Source: Lichenicoccus sp965276875
GTDB lineage: Bacteria; Pseudomonadota; Alphaproteobacteria; Acetobacterales; Acetobacteraceae
NCBI RefSeq assembly: GCF_965276875.1
Contig: NZ_OZ255701.1
Location: forward strand, 1,302,001 to 1,366,000
Length of the DNA stretch: 64,000 nt
Direction: 5' to 3'
Numbering within the stretch: position 1 is the stretch's first letter; each line of letters begins with the position of its first letter. Positions 55,817 to 64,000 of the stretch are shown piece after piece. A program made the position numbers and the translations under genes. Below the pieces are notes generated by a model that was not told where the DNA came from, made no database searches, and worked only from the letters and a program-made list of their open reading frames with translations.

Positions 55817-56715
55817 ACGACGCGACGCCGGTCGACTGCCTGGTCATCGGCGGCGGCCCCGCCGGCCTCACCGCGGCGGTCTATCTCGCGCGCTTCCATC
55901 TGAGCGTGACGCTGATCGACGCTGGTGGCGGACGTGCTGCGACAATCCCGCGCACGCACAACCAGGCCGCCTTTCCCGAGGGCATCTCCGGCACCGAGCT
56001 GCTCGGGCGGATGCGGGCCCAGGCGGCACTCTACGAAATCAGGCCGGTCGCCGCCCTGGTCGACTCGCTCCGCCGCGATGCGAATGGCTTCGTGGCCGTG
56101 GCGGCCGATGCCGCCTATCCCGCCCGCAGCGTCCTGCTCGCAACCGGCGTCACCAACCACCGCCCGGCGATGCCCGACGCGCTGCATGACCGCGCCGTCG
56201 CCGAAGGCCGGCTACGCTACTGCCCGATCTGCGACGGCTACGAGGTGACCGACCGCGACGTCGCGGTATTCGGCAGCGGCGAGCACGGCCTACGCGAGGC
56301 ACGCTTCCTGCGCGGCTATACGCGGCGGGTGACGCTGATTGCAGAAGGTGGGCTGCAAGCCGCCGAGCTACGCGCCTTGGGCATTACGCTACTGGACGGC
56401 CCGGTCCTGGAGCTTGCGATCGACGGCGAAAAGCTCGCGGTCAGCACGGCAGCGGGACGCTGGCACTTCGACACCGCCTATCCGGCAATGGGCTCGCGCA
56501 TCCATTCCGATCTGGCCATCGACGTCGGCGCCGCCTGCACCGAGATGGGCTGCATCGAGGTCGACGCTCACCAGCGCACGTCGGTCCCTGGCCTCTATGC
56601 CGCCGGCGACGTCGTCGTCGGCCTGGATCAGCTCAGCACCGCCTTCGGCCACGCCAGCATCGCGGCCACTGCGATCCGCAACGACCTCGACGAAAGAACG
56701 CCGCTGCTGCGCTGA
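55813..56715 (+). CDS. Thioredoxin-reductase-like FAD/NAD(P) oxidoreductase
   Basis: The 300-residue protein has an N-terminal FAD-binding GGGPAG (13-18), a mid-protein CPIC pair (C137 and C140) in CPICDGYEV as in thioredoxin-reductase-type enzymes, a second dinucleotide fold (FGSGEHG), and a C-terminal AAGDV motif. The redox pair and length resemble thioredoxin reductase, but the second fold lacks the usual GGGDSA sequence, so its electron acceptor may differ. ATG 55813 overlaps the rdgB stop (ATGA); an upstream in-frame ATG at 55807 is also possible. The role is not certain. Confidence 0.8.
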   Translation: MNDATPVDCLVIGGGPAGLTAAVYLARFHLSVTLIDAGGGRAATIPRTHNQAAFPEGISGTELLGRMRAQAALYEIRPVAALVDSLRRDANGFVAVAADAAYPARSVLLATGVTNHRPAMPDALHDRAVAEGRLRYCPICDGYEVTDRDVAVFGSGEHGLREARFLRGYTRRVTLIAEGGLQAAELRALGITLLDGPVLELAIDGEKLAVSTAAGRWHFDTAYPAMGSRIHSDLAIDVGAACTEMGCIEVDAHQRTSVPGLYAAGDVVVGLDQLSTAFGHASIAATAIRNDLDERTPLLR

Positions 56716-56719
56716 ATGC

Positions 56720-56956
56720 TCAGCGCGTGCGCGGCAGCGGTGCCGCGGCGGGCAGGTCCTCTTCCAGGATGGTGACATGCATCGAATAGGAGACTTCACC
56801 CTCGTCGTCGTCGCGGTGCAGCGTGCCGATCACCTCCTGATCGATCGCGACCTCCACCGAAAGACCGGCCCGAACTGGCTTGACCACGCGGATGCGGTCC
56901 GACCCAATTAACTTGCGCAAATAGGCCTGCACACGGGCGATCTCTGATGCGTTCAC
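56720..56956 (-). CDS. DUF3126 family protein
   Basis: The 78-residue protein matches the small alphaproteobacterial DUF3126 family (VQAYLRKLIG, YSMHVTILEEDL), of unknown function. It begins at GTG 56956 with AAGGAG eight bases upstream; no ATG fits. It converges with the flavoprotein gene (4 bases apart) and diverges from the monooxygenase gene. Confidence 0.82.
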   Translation of the reverse strand: MNASEIARVQAYLRKLIGSDRIRVVKPVRAGLSVEVAIDQEVIGTLHRDDDEGEVSYSMHVTILEEDLPAAAPLPRTR

Positions 56957-57043
56957 GTCGGGTACTCCTTGCCAGCGGCGGGGTGTAGAGTGCGGCGCCA
57001 GCGTCTGCAACCACAACGAGTCACCAGCAAAAAGGATCGTGGA

Positions 57044-57340
57044 ATGTCCGACCAGATCAAAGTCGTTGCCTTCGTCACCGTGCGGCCGGGCACGGAAGCC
57101 GAGATGGAGGAGGCGGCCCGCGCCTGCGTAGGTCCGACCCGCCAGGAGCCGGGCTGCCTCTCTTATGTGCTGCACCGCGACCTCGACAATCCGCGACGCT
57201 TCGCCTTCGTCGAGACCTGGCGCGATGCAGAGGCCCTCGATGGGCATTTCAAGCAGCCGCATCTCGAAGCCTTGATGGCCAAGGTGCAGCCGATCGCCGA
57301 CGGCGCCATCGAAATCATGCGGCTCACCGAGATCGCCTGA
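57044..57340 (+). CDS. Antibiotic biosynthesis monooxygenase-type (ABM) protein
   Basis: This 98-residue dimeric alpha-beta protein has the ABM pattern: VVAFVTVRPGTEAEMEEAA, EPGCLSYVLHRD, FVETWRDAEALDGHFKQPHL. Members act on quinols or aromatic compounds or remain unassigned. AAGGA precedes ATG 57044. The broken L-asparaginase gene begins five bases after its stop, so the two may once have shared a transcript. Confidence 0.85.
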   Translation: MSDQIKVVAFVTVRPGTEAEMEEAARACVGPTRQEPGCLSYVLHRDLDNPRRFAFVETWRDAEALDGHFKQPHLEALMAKVQPIADGAIEIMRLTEIA

Positions 57341-57345
57341 TCGGT

Positions 57346-58249
57346 ATGGCGGAGGCACTGCTGGCCGAGGTATTGCGTGGCCGCAACATCGAGTCCGCGC
57401 ACGCCGGCACTGCCGTCGTCGTTGATCCGTCCGGCGATGTGGTGTTCCAGGCCGGCGATGGGCCGCGCCCGGAATTTCCGCGCTCCGCGGTCAAGGCCAT
57501 GCTGGCGCTGCCGCTGGTGGAGAGTGGTGCCGCCGACCGCCTGCGCCTGACTGATGCGGAACTCGCCCTTGCCTGCGCCTCGCATGGCGGCGCGCCGCGC
57601 CACGCAAGCCCTCGCGGCCGCGGGCGAACAGCCGAGCGCCCTGCACAACAACTGCTCAGGCAAGCATGCCGGCTTCATCTGCATGGCCGCAGATCGCGGG
57701 CTTGCCCCCGCGGGCTATATCGCGCCGGACCATCCGGTGATGCTTGACGCGACGGCGGCCCTGGCGAATGTCACCGGCGCGCGCCTCGACGAGCGCAATC
57801 GCGCCATCGATGGCTGCGCGATCCCGACCTACGCCATTGCGCTGCAGTCTTTGGCCCGCGGGTTCGCGCGCTTCGGCAGTGGCGACGGACTGCCGCCGCC
57901 GCGTGCCGCCGCGGCGGCCAGGCTGCGCGCGGCGGTCGCGGCAAACCCGTTCATGGTGGCGGGCGAAGGCCGCTTCGACACCGTCATCATGACCCTGCTC
58001 GGCGCGCGCGTGTTCTGCAAGGGCGGCGCTGAAGGCGTGCTCGCGGCGTGCCTGCCCGATTTCGGGCTCGGCATTGCGGTGAAATGCCGCGACGGCGCGC
58101 AGCGCGCCGCAGAGGTCACGATGGCCGCGCTGATCGCGCGTCACTTGCCGATGACCGCCGACGAGGAGAGCGGGTTGCAGGCGCTGCTGAACCCGAGGAT
58201 CACCAACTGGAACGGCACCGTGGTCGGCGAAATCCGCGCCCGGGTTTAG
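57346..58249 (+). pseudogene. L-asparaginase II-type gene, disrupted by internal deletion
   Basis: From ATG 57346 the product is asparaginase-II-like (PF06089-type) as far as ACASHGGAPRH, near base 57605. The later part, with GEQPSALHNNCSGKHAGF and ending GTVVGEIRARV, continues in the +1 frame. The central region that normally joins these two blocks (about 30 codons, with a histidine and a CG-H-P segment) is missing, and the two halves are out of register. The deletion is longer than a single-base error would be. The unshifted frame runs on to 57747 as nonsense. No full-length active enzyme is expected. The stop overlaps the convergent nitronate monooxygenase-like gene. Confidence 0.82.
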
Positions 58250-59661
58250 CGCCCGGTCAGGATACGCTCGACCAGTTGCTTGACCGTCGGCACGAAGCCG
58301 TTCGAGTAGAACGGGTCGGCGCCGAAGCGCCAGGCATTGGTGCCACCGAACATCAGGTTGCGGTCAACCACCTCGGGATCCTCGCTGTCGGCATGGGCGA
58401 TCGCCTGCAGCGTCTTCTGGATACAGAACGAACGCGGATCGGTCTTGCGGCCATTGCTGTAGTCGGGCCCGTGCTGGCTCCAGTTCGAGAAGCGGCATTC
58501 CGACAGACAACCCATGCAGGCGATCTGGTCGGCGACGATCTGCGCCGCCGTCTCAGGCGTCTCGAACACCAGCGTCGAGTCCGGCGTGCGAAGCGCCTCG
58601 GTGAACCCGTCCGCCATCCAGCCGCGCACCCGCGCGAGGTCGGCGGGCGCCAGATAGACCAGTCGCTTACGCGCGCCCACACCGAACGGAGCGATGTGCG
58701 CGCCCACCGACTCGGTCGAGAACGCCACCTGGCGCTCGGAGCGGCCGCGCAGCCCCTGCAGGAAGCTGTTATTGACGGCGGAGGAATAGAACCCCGTCGG
58801 GCTGAACTTGTTGAGAAACACGTCGCCCTTGGCCAGGTGAAACAGCCGCTGCTTCCATGCCTCGGGGATCGGGCTCTCCTGGGTGAGCAAAGGGCGGGTG
58901 CCGAACTGGAAGGCGATCGGGCCGAGATCGGGATTGTCGATCCAGTCCTCCCACTCCTCGAGCCACCAGACGCCGCCGGCCATGATGATCGGGGTGTCGC
59001 CGAGCCCGAAGGTGCGCATCAGCCGGCGCAGTTCCAGGACCCGCTCGAACGGCGCCTGCGGCTTGGCGGGGTCCTCGCTGTTGGACAGGCCGTTATGGCC
59101 ACCGGCGAGCCACGGGTCCTCATAGACGACGCCGCCGAGCAGATCGGCCGCCTTGTGGTAGGCGCGCTTCCAGAGCGCATTGAAGGCACGCGCAGAGGAA
59201 ACGATCGGATAATACGGCACGCCGAAACGGGCGGCGATGTCGGACAGGCGGTACGGCATGCCGGCGCCGCAGGTCAGCCCGTTGATCAGACCGCGCGCAC
59301 CTTCAAGAACGCCGGTGATGACCCGCTCGGCCCCGCCCATTTCCCACAGGATGTTAGCATGGATGCGGCCGCGGCCGCCGGAGAGTTCGTGCGCGGCACG
59401 GGCCTGGGTGATACCGCCGGCGACGGCGTAGCTGACCATCTCCTCATGCCGCTCGCGGCGGGTGCGGCCATGATAGACCTGCGGCACGACGCGGCCCTGC
59501 TCGTCGAAGCTGTCGGCATTGACGATGCTGACGGTGCCGGCGCCACCTGCCGCTGCCCAGTGGCCCGAAGAAATCCCGGTCGAGACCGAAACCCCCTTGC
59601 CGCCCTCGACCAGAGGCAGAACCTCGGTTCCACCCAGCCTGATCGCATTGATCGTCTTCAT
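58246..59661 (-). CDS. Nitronate monooxygenase-like FMN protein
   Basis: The 471-residue protein resembles the 2-nitropropane dioxygenase/nitronate monooxygenase superfamily of FMN TIM barrels: GLINGLTCGAGMPYRL, PIIMAGGVWW and AFQFGTRPLL. A long C-terminal extension has cysteines in IACMGCLSECRFSNW, beyond the classical barrel. ATG 59661 is chosen; an upstream extension has no support. The protein is longer than typical NMOs and may be a distinct subgroup. Its neighbour upstream on the strand is pnp, 120 bases away. Confidence 0.75.
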   Translation of the reverse strand: MKTINAIRLGGTEVLPLVEGGKGVSVSTGISSGHWAAAGGAGTVSIVNADSFDEQGRVVPQVYHGRTRRERHEEMVSYAVAGGITQARAAHELSGGRGRIHANILWEMGGAERVITGVLEGARGLINGLTCGAGMPYRLSDIAARFGVPYYPIVSSARAFNALWKRAYHKAADLLGGVVYEDPWLAGGHNGLSNSEDPAKPQAPFERVLELRRLMRTFGLGDTPIIMAGGVWWLEEWEDWIDNPDLGPIAFQFGTRPLLTQESPIPEAWKQRLFHLAKGDVFLNKFSPTGFYSSAVNNSFLQGLRGRSERQVAFSTESVGAHIAPFGVGARKRLVYLAPADLARVRGWMADGFTEALRTPDSTLVFETPETAAQIVADQIACMGCLSECRFSNWSQHGPDYSNGRKTDPRSFCIQKTLQAIAHADSEDPEVVDRNLMFGGTNAWRFGADPFYSNGFVPTVKQLVERILTGR

Positions 59662-59781
59662 CACCGTCTTATTTGCTCCAGATCTCCCGAAATGCGTCGG
59701 GCCCAATTTTGTTTTATCGGGTTACAGATCGTGAGCGTAGGCCGGTCCCGCAAGTTTCATCCGGCGGGACCGCATATTCGT

Positions 59782-61935
59782 TCAGCCGGCAGGCGCTTCG
59801 GCGTGCCGCTCGCGGCCTTTAGCGCCCACCACGTCGCTGATATCGGCGCCAGTCTCCTGGTCGACGACCCGCATCGAAAGTTTCACTTTGCCGCGATCAT
59901 CGAAGCCGAGCACCTTCACCTTCACGGAATCGCCTTGGGCAACCACATCGGCGGTCCTGGCAACACGCCCCTGGGCGAGTTCACTGATATGCACGAGCCC
60001 GTCGCGGGCGCCGAGGAAGTTCACGAAGGCACCGAAATCGGCAACCTTCACCACCTTGCCGTTGTAGATCACACCGACCTCCGGCTCGGCGACGATACCG
60101 CGAATACGATCGATCGCCTTTTGTGCCTGCGCATCGGAGCTCGCGGCGATCTTCACGGTGCCGTCATCATTGATGTCGATCTTGCAGCCAGTGGTCTCGG
60201 TGATCTCGCGGATCACCTTGCCGCCGGTGCCGATGATGTCGCGCAGCTTCTCCTTGGGCACGTTAATGACGGTGATCTTCGGTGCCGTGGCGGAAACCCC
60301 GGCGCGACCCTGGGTGAGGGCCAGCGCCATTTCGCCCAGGATATGCAGCCGGCCCTCGCGCGCCTGCTCCAGCGCCACCTTCATGATCTCGGGCGTGATC
60401 GAGGTGATCTTGATGTCCATTTGCAGCGAGGTGACGCCCTGCTCGGTGCCGGCCACCTTGAAGTCCATGTCGCCGAGATGGTCCTCGTCGCCGAGGATGT
60501 CGGAGAGCACGGCATAGCCGCGATCCTCCTTGATCAGGCCCATGGCGATGCCGGCCACCGGACGCGCGAGCGGCACGCCGGCATCCATCAACGACAGCGA
60601 GGCGCCGCACACCGTCGCCATCGACGATGAGCCGTTGCTTTCGGTGATCTCGCTGACCACGCGCAAGGTGTAGGGGAAGGCCTCCTTGGTGGGCAGCAGC
60701 GGACGCACCGCACGCCAGGCGAGCTTGCCATGGCCGATCTCGCGACGCCCAGGCGAGCCCATACGACCCGCCTCGCCCACCGAATAAGGCGGGAAGTTGT
60801 AGTGCAGCATGAAGTTGGAGCGGTACTCGCCTTCCAGCGCGTCGATGATCTGCTCGTCCTGGCCGGTGCCGAGCGTGGTGACCACCAGCGCCTGGGTCTC
60901 GCCACGGGTAAACAGCGCCGAGCCGTGCGCGCGCGGCAGGATGCCGACCTCGGCGATGATCTGGCGCACCGTGCGCAGGTCGCGGCCATCGATGCGCAGG
61001 CCGGTATCGAGGACGTCGCCACGCACGATGTCCGCTTCGAGCTTCTTTAGCATCGGCTTGGCGGCCTCGGTATCCAGGCCCTCGGCCTTGAGCGATTCCA
61101 GAACCTGCCTCTTCGCGGCCCCGACCTTCTCGACGCGGGCCTGCTTGACGCGCTCCTTGTAGGCCGCGGCAATGCTGGCCCGTCCGAGCATATCGATGCG
61201 GGCCTTCAGGGCTGCCGCCTCGGCGGACTCCTCGGACAGCGCCCACGGCGCCTTTGCGGCATGCTCGGCGAGTGCGATGATCGCCCCGATCACCGGCTGC
61301 AACGCCGCATGCCCGAAGGTCACGGCGCCGAGCATGACTTCCTCGGAGAGCTCCGAGGCCTCGCTCTCGACCATCAGCACGCCTTCGGCGGTGCCCGCCA
61401 ATACCAGGTCGAGCTGACCTTCCTTGACCTGGTCGAGCGTCGGGTTGAGCACGTATTCGCCGTCCACATAACCGACGCGACAGCCGGCGATCGGCCCGAA
61501 GAAGGGAATGCCCGACAAGGTGAGTGCTGCCGAGGCGCCGATCATCGCGACAATGGCGGGATCGTTCTCCAGGTCGTGGCTCAGCACGGTGCAGACGACC
61601 TGCACCTCGTTGCGGAATCCGTCGGGGAAGAGTGGCCGGATCGGCCGGTCGATCAGGCGCGAGTTAAGGATTTCAGCCTCGGACGGACGGCCCTCGCGCT
61701 TGAAAAAGCCGCCCGGGATCTTACCGGCGGCGAATGCCTTTTCCTGGTAGTTCACGGTCAGCGGGAAGAAATCCTGTCCCGGCTTGACGCTCCTGGCGCC
61801 GACCGCCGTGCACAGCACGATGGTATCGCCGTAATGGACCATGACGGCGCCATCGGCCTGGCGCGCGATCTTACCGGTCTCGATGATGAGCGGACGGCCG
61901 CCCCACTCGATTTCCTTGCGATAGAAGTTGAACAT
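59782..61935 (-). CDS. pnp: Polyribonucleotide nucleotidyltransferase (PNPase)
   Basis: PNPase degrades mRNA from the 3' end phosphorolytically. The 717-residue protein has two RNase PH domains (about 1-225 and 310-545), separated by a helical domain, then a KH domain (about 555-615, with GTGGKVI) and an S1 domain (about 625-695). This is the standard layout. It follows rpsO on the same strand, as in most bacteria. The spacer has a long stem-loop that may be an RNase III site controlling its own expression. Confidence 0.97.
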   Translation of the reverse strand: MFNFYRKEIEWGGRPLIIETGKIARQADGAVMVHYGDTIVLCTAVGARSVKPGQDFFPLTVNYQEKAFAAGKIPGGFFKREGRPSEAEILNSRLIDRPIRPLFPDGFRNEVQVVCTVLSHDLENDPAIVAMIGASAALTLSGIPFFGPIAGCRVGYVDGEYVLNPTLDQVKEGQLDLVLAGTAEGVLMVESEASELSEEVMLGAVTFGHAALQPVIGAIIALAEHAAKAPWALSEESAEAAALKARIDMLGRASIAAAYKERVKQARVEKVGAAKRQVLESLKAEGLDTEAAKPMLKKLEADIVRGDVLDTGLRIDGRDLRTVRQIIAEVGILPRAHGSALFTRGETQALVVTTLGTGQDEQIIDALEGEYRSNFMLHYNFPPYSVGEAGRMGSPGRREIGHGKLAWRAVRPLLPTKEAFPYTLRVVSEITESNGSSSMATVCGASLSLMDAGVPLARPVAGIAMGLIKEDRGYAVLSDILGDEDHLGDMDFKVAGTEQGVTSLQMDIKITSITPEIMKVALEQAREGRLHILGEMALALTQGRAGVSATAPKITVINVPKEKLRDIIGTGGKVIREITETTGCKIDINDDGTVKIAASSDAQAQKAIDRIRGIVAEPEVGVIYNGKVVKVADFGAFVNFLGARDGLVHISELAQGRVARTADVVAQGDSVKVKVLGFDDRGKVKLSMRVVDQETGADISDVVGAKGRERHAEAPAG

Positions 61936-61983
61936 GGTGTGTTCCAGTTCCTGTCTGTGTCAGCAAACAGGCCGGGGCGGATG

Positions 61984-62038
61984 CGGCGTTTCGGACGGCA
62001 TGGAGCGTTGATGTTCCTCCATGTGGCCTGAAACGCCG
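61984..62038 (-). promoter_or_regulatory. rpsO-pnp intercistronic stem-loop
   Basis: A perfect 9-bp stem (CGGCGTTTC 61984-61992 with GAAACGCCG 62030-62038), an internal loop, and a 7-bp upper stem (CATGGAG 61999-62005 with CTCCATG 62017-62023) form a long hairpin between rpsO and pnp. In other bacteria this spacer holds an RNase III site for PNPase autoregulation, and the hairpin could also attenuate rpsO read-through. Function here is inferred from position and structure. Confidence 0.6.
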
Positions 62039-62103
62039 GGTCGCGATGTGCCTCCGAGCGTTTGCCTGACGATGTTGTAGGAAGTTGTAGGGGACGCCTC
62101 GGG

Positions 62104-62373
62104 CTAGCGACGAAGCCCGAGACGACCAATCAGGGTGGTGTAACGCCCCTGATCCTTGCGCTTGAGATAGTCCAACAACCTGCGGCGGCGGCCGACCAGC
62201 ATCAGCAGGCCACGACGCGAGTGGAAATCCTTCGCGTGGGTCTTCAGATGCTCGGTGAGATTGACGATCCGCTCGCTCAGCAGGGCGACCTGCACTTCGG
62301 GCGAGCCGGTGTCGGCGCTGGCAGTGGCATAATCGCCGATGAGCGCCGTGCGGCGCTCGGCTGTAATCGACAT
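62104..62373 (-). CDS. rpsO: 30S ribosomal protein S15
   Basis: The 89-residue S15 is complete, with the family signature DTGSPEVQVALLSERIVNLT and HSRRGLLMLVGRRRRLLDYL. It starts at ATG 62373, 22 bases after truB ends, so truB and rpsO are likely co-transcribed. pnp follows 168 bases downstream. Confidence 0.98.
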   Translation of the reverse strand: MSITAERRTALIGDYATASADTGSPEVQVALLSERIVNLTEHLKTHAKDFHSRRGLLMLVGRRRRLLDYLKRKDQGRYTTLIGRLGLRR

Positions 62374-62395
62374 CGGAATACTCCGTGGGTAAGGG

Positions 62396-63316
62396 TTAGA
62401 GCAGGCGCTCCGGCCGCAGCCACCCGTCATCGAGTCGGCAGAGTCCGATCACGCGCTCTCCGTCCATGGCACGCGCGATGCCCCCTGCGGGGTCGGCGCC
62501 GTCAGGGATCCGGCCAATCAACCCGATCAGGCTGATCGCCTGGCCGTGCGAGAGGCTTTCCGCTTCGATTCCAGTCAGGGCCAGCGCCGGGATGTCGGCC
62601 AGCGCGGTCGCGACCGGACGCAGCAGCGCCGGAGGAGCAGGCGCGTTGTCCGCCCCGCTAGTGATTTTGTCCAGCGAAATCGCGTCCGCAATCGTGAACG
62701 GCCCAACACGCAGCCGGCGCAGCGCGGCCACGTGCCCGACGCTGCCACAGGCCAGCGACAGGTCGCGGGCAAGGCTGCGCATATACACCCCCTTGCCCGA
62801 TTGCACCGCGAACACCGCGCGGTCGTCGTCGAGCCGCTCGATCAGCTCGAACCGGTCGATGCGCGCCGGGCGCGCCTCCAGCACCGGCGCACGGCCCTCG
62901 CGCGCCATGTCATAGGCCCGCTCGCCGGCCACCTTGATGGCGGAAAACACCGGCGGCACCTGCATGATCTCACCAGTGAACGCCGCCAGTGCCGCGGTAA
63001 TTGTCGTGTCGTCGGGCCGCACGTCCGAGGTACCAATGACCGCGCCATCGGCATCGTCGGTGTCGCGCGCCTCACCGAAGCGCAAGGTGAAATAATACAG
63101 CTTGGTGCCGTCCATGATGTAGGGCACGGTCTTGGTCGCCGCCCCGAACGCTACCGGCAGCAGCCCGGTCGCCAGCGGATCGAGCGTGCCGCCATGGCCA
63201 GCCTTTTGCGCATCGAAGCCACGACGCACGCGGTTGACCACGTCGGTGCTGGTCATGCCGGCCGGTTTGTCGACCAGCAACCAGCCATCCAGGGCGCGTC
63301 CGCGCTTGCGTCGCAT
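62396..63316 (-). CDS. truB: tRNA pseudouridine 55 synthase
   Basis: TruB makes the conserved pseudouridine in the T-loop of tRNA. The 306-residue protein has the catalytic aspartate D46 in GHGGTLDPLATGLL, the LLVDKPAGMTS motif and a C-terminal region in which the PUA fold is recognisable. The short basic N-terminus (RRKRGR) precedes the family start. It precedes rpsO on the same strand, as in many bacteria. Confidence 0.96.
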   Translation of the reverse strand: MRRKRGRALDGWLLVDKPAGMTSTDVVNRVRRGFDAQKAGHGGTLDPLATGLLPVAFGAATKTVPYIMDGTKLYYFTLRFGEARDTDDADGAVIGTSDVRPDDTTITAALAAFTGEIMQVPPVFSAIKVAGERAYDMAREGRAPVLEARPARIDRFELIERLDDDRAVFAVQSGKGVYMRSLARDLSLACGSVGHVAALRRLRVGPFTIADAISLDKITSGADNAPAPPALLRPVATALADIPALALTGIEAESLSHGQAISLIGLIGRIPDGADPAGGIARAMDGERVIGLCRLDDGWLRPERLL

Positions 63317-63456
63317 TGTTTGACACTACCCTTCCCGCCCGCGGAGTGCGGCGTTTAGCGGCTGCGCTCAGGAAAGGCCAGGGTCCAGGAAAAGCCAGGT
63401 GCTGCTTCGCGCATTCAGTCGCGTAGTCATGATCGAACTGGTCTGCATCCGCCCTC

Positions 63457-63478
63457 TTGGGGCGGCGTTGCGCCCCAA
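63457..63478 (+). other. Hairpin in the 5' leader of the ferritin-like gene
   Basis: A perfect 8-bp stem, TTGGGGCG (63457-63464) and CGCCCCAA (63471-63478), encloses a 6-base loop about 20 bases before the start of the DUF892 gene. It could stabilise or regulate the leader mRNA. It has no poly-T and is not a terminator of truB, which is on the other strand. Confidence 0.5.
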
Positions 63479-63499
63479 CCACAAGTTGGAGGACCCTAC

Positions 63500-63997
63500 G
63501 TGAGTCAATCGAACCCCGCAATGGACGCCTATCTGGTTGGGCTGCGCAATCAGCATGCGGTCGAGACCCAGGCGATCGGAACCATCCAGAACCAGCTGGG
63601 CAGGATGAAGCCCTATCCCGAACTGCACGCGCGGATGCAGGCGGATAAGGGGCGGTCGACCACCCAGGCCGCGCGCCTCGATGAGCTGATGGCAAAGCAC
63701 GGCACCAGCAAATCAGTGGCAAAGGAGGCTGTGAGCGGCACGGTGGCGACAGTCGCAGGCTTCGCCCATGCCGGGGCCGGCGATAGTATGCTGAAAGACG
63801 TGCTCGCGGCCGTCGGCTTCAAGGCCTACGAGGTCGCATCGTACCAGGTCCTGCTGACCTTGGCCGAGGCGGCGGGTGCAGCGGGCGACACCTCGGTGTT
63901 GCGGCAGTCGATGCAGGAGGAGCAGGAGATGGGCGACTGGTTCGACAGCCACCTAGCCGATCTCGTGCACGCCTACGTGCGGCAACAGGCCGCCTGA
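63500..63997 (+). CDS. Ferritin-like DUF892 protein (YciE/YciF-like)
   Basis: The 165-residue all-helical protein matches the DUF892 stress ferritin-like family. The N-terminal part (YLVGLRNQHAVETQAIGTIQ) and the later AYEVASYQVLLTLAEAAG and QEEQEMGDWFDSHL carry the acidic and histidine residues that could bind a di-metal site. It starts at GTG with GGAGG eight bases upstream. The 183-base spacer to truB contains the hairpin noted separately. Stress or redox function is inferred from the family. Confidence 0.8.
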   Translation: MSQSNPAMDAYLVGLRNQHAVETQAIGTIQNQLGRMKPYPELHARMQADKGRSTTQAARLDELMAKHGTSKSVAKEAVSGTVATVAGFAHAGAGDSMLKDVLAAVGFKAYEVASYQVLLTLAEAAGAAGDTSVLRQSMQEEQEMGDWFDSHLADLVHAYVRQQAA

Positions 63998-64000
63998 TTC

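Noticed and set aside
58048..60630. An 860-codon open frame spanning the asparaginase, NMO-like and pnp regions on the plus strand
   Set aside because: It is antisense to two well-supported genes, lacks recognisable domains and has the composition of a shadow frame.

Overview
The window is a high-GC alphaproteobacterial chromosome segment. The 16S-Ile-Ala-23S-5S-fMet rRNA operon, the hrcA/rph/rdgB block, rpsO-pnp next to truB, and an exbB-exbD-exbD-TPR set fit Rhodospirillales, probably Acetobacteraceae. That placement is inference from gene content and sequence style; no database comparison was possible.

Bases 1-16545 look like the end of a genomic island. Five tightly overlapping genes (pglX, pglY, pglZ, brxD, brxHI) form most of a type 2 BREX (Pgl) phage-defence operon. 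The expected kinase gene pglW would lie just left of the window. A gene-poor stretch (13643-14900) follows, with a small recombinase-associated ORF, then a large serine recombinase. The recombinase reading frame runs 44 bases antisense into the 3' half of tRNA-fMet, which marks the island/chromosome junction.

Bases 16546-22300 hold one complete rRNA operon on the minus strand, with a recognisable promoter just beyond the clpB stop codon. Bases 22295-31450 are housekeeping genes: clpB, a redoxin/2OG-Fe(II) oxygenase fusion, hemH, an ABC-F ATPase and glgP. tRNA-Thr(TGT) follows, then a low-GC DUF2971 gene that looks acquired, and a SemiSWEET sugar transporter.

Bases 33144-45376 carry a periplasmic molybdopterin oxidoreductase with its cytochrome b, a repeat-bearing secreted protein, bioA, a TonB-ExbB-ExbD energy-transduction set, a YceI protein, prfB with its programmed +1 frameshift, and penicillin-binding protein 1A. 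Bases 45475-53095 hold a short-chain dehydrogenase, an aquaporin and a run of poorly characterised envelope/stress genes (DUF3618, holin-like, YflT-like, two DUF2382 proteins), then a LysR regulator. Bases 53296-63997 return to core genes: hrcA, rph, rdgB, a thioredoxin-reductase-like flavoprotein, DUF3126, a small monooxygenase, a broken L-asparaginase gene, a nitronate monooxygenase-like protein, pnp, rpsO, truB and a ferritin-like DUF892 protein.
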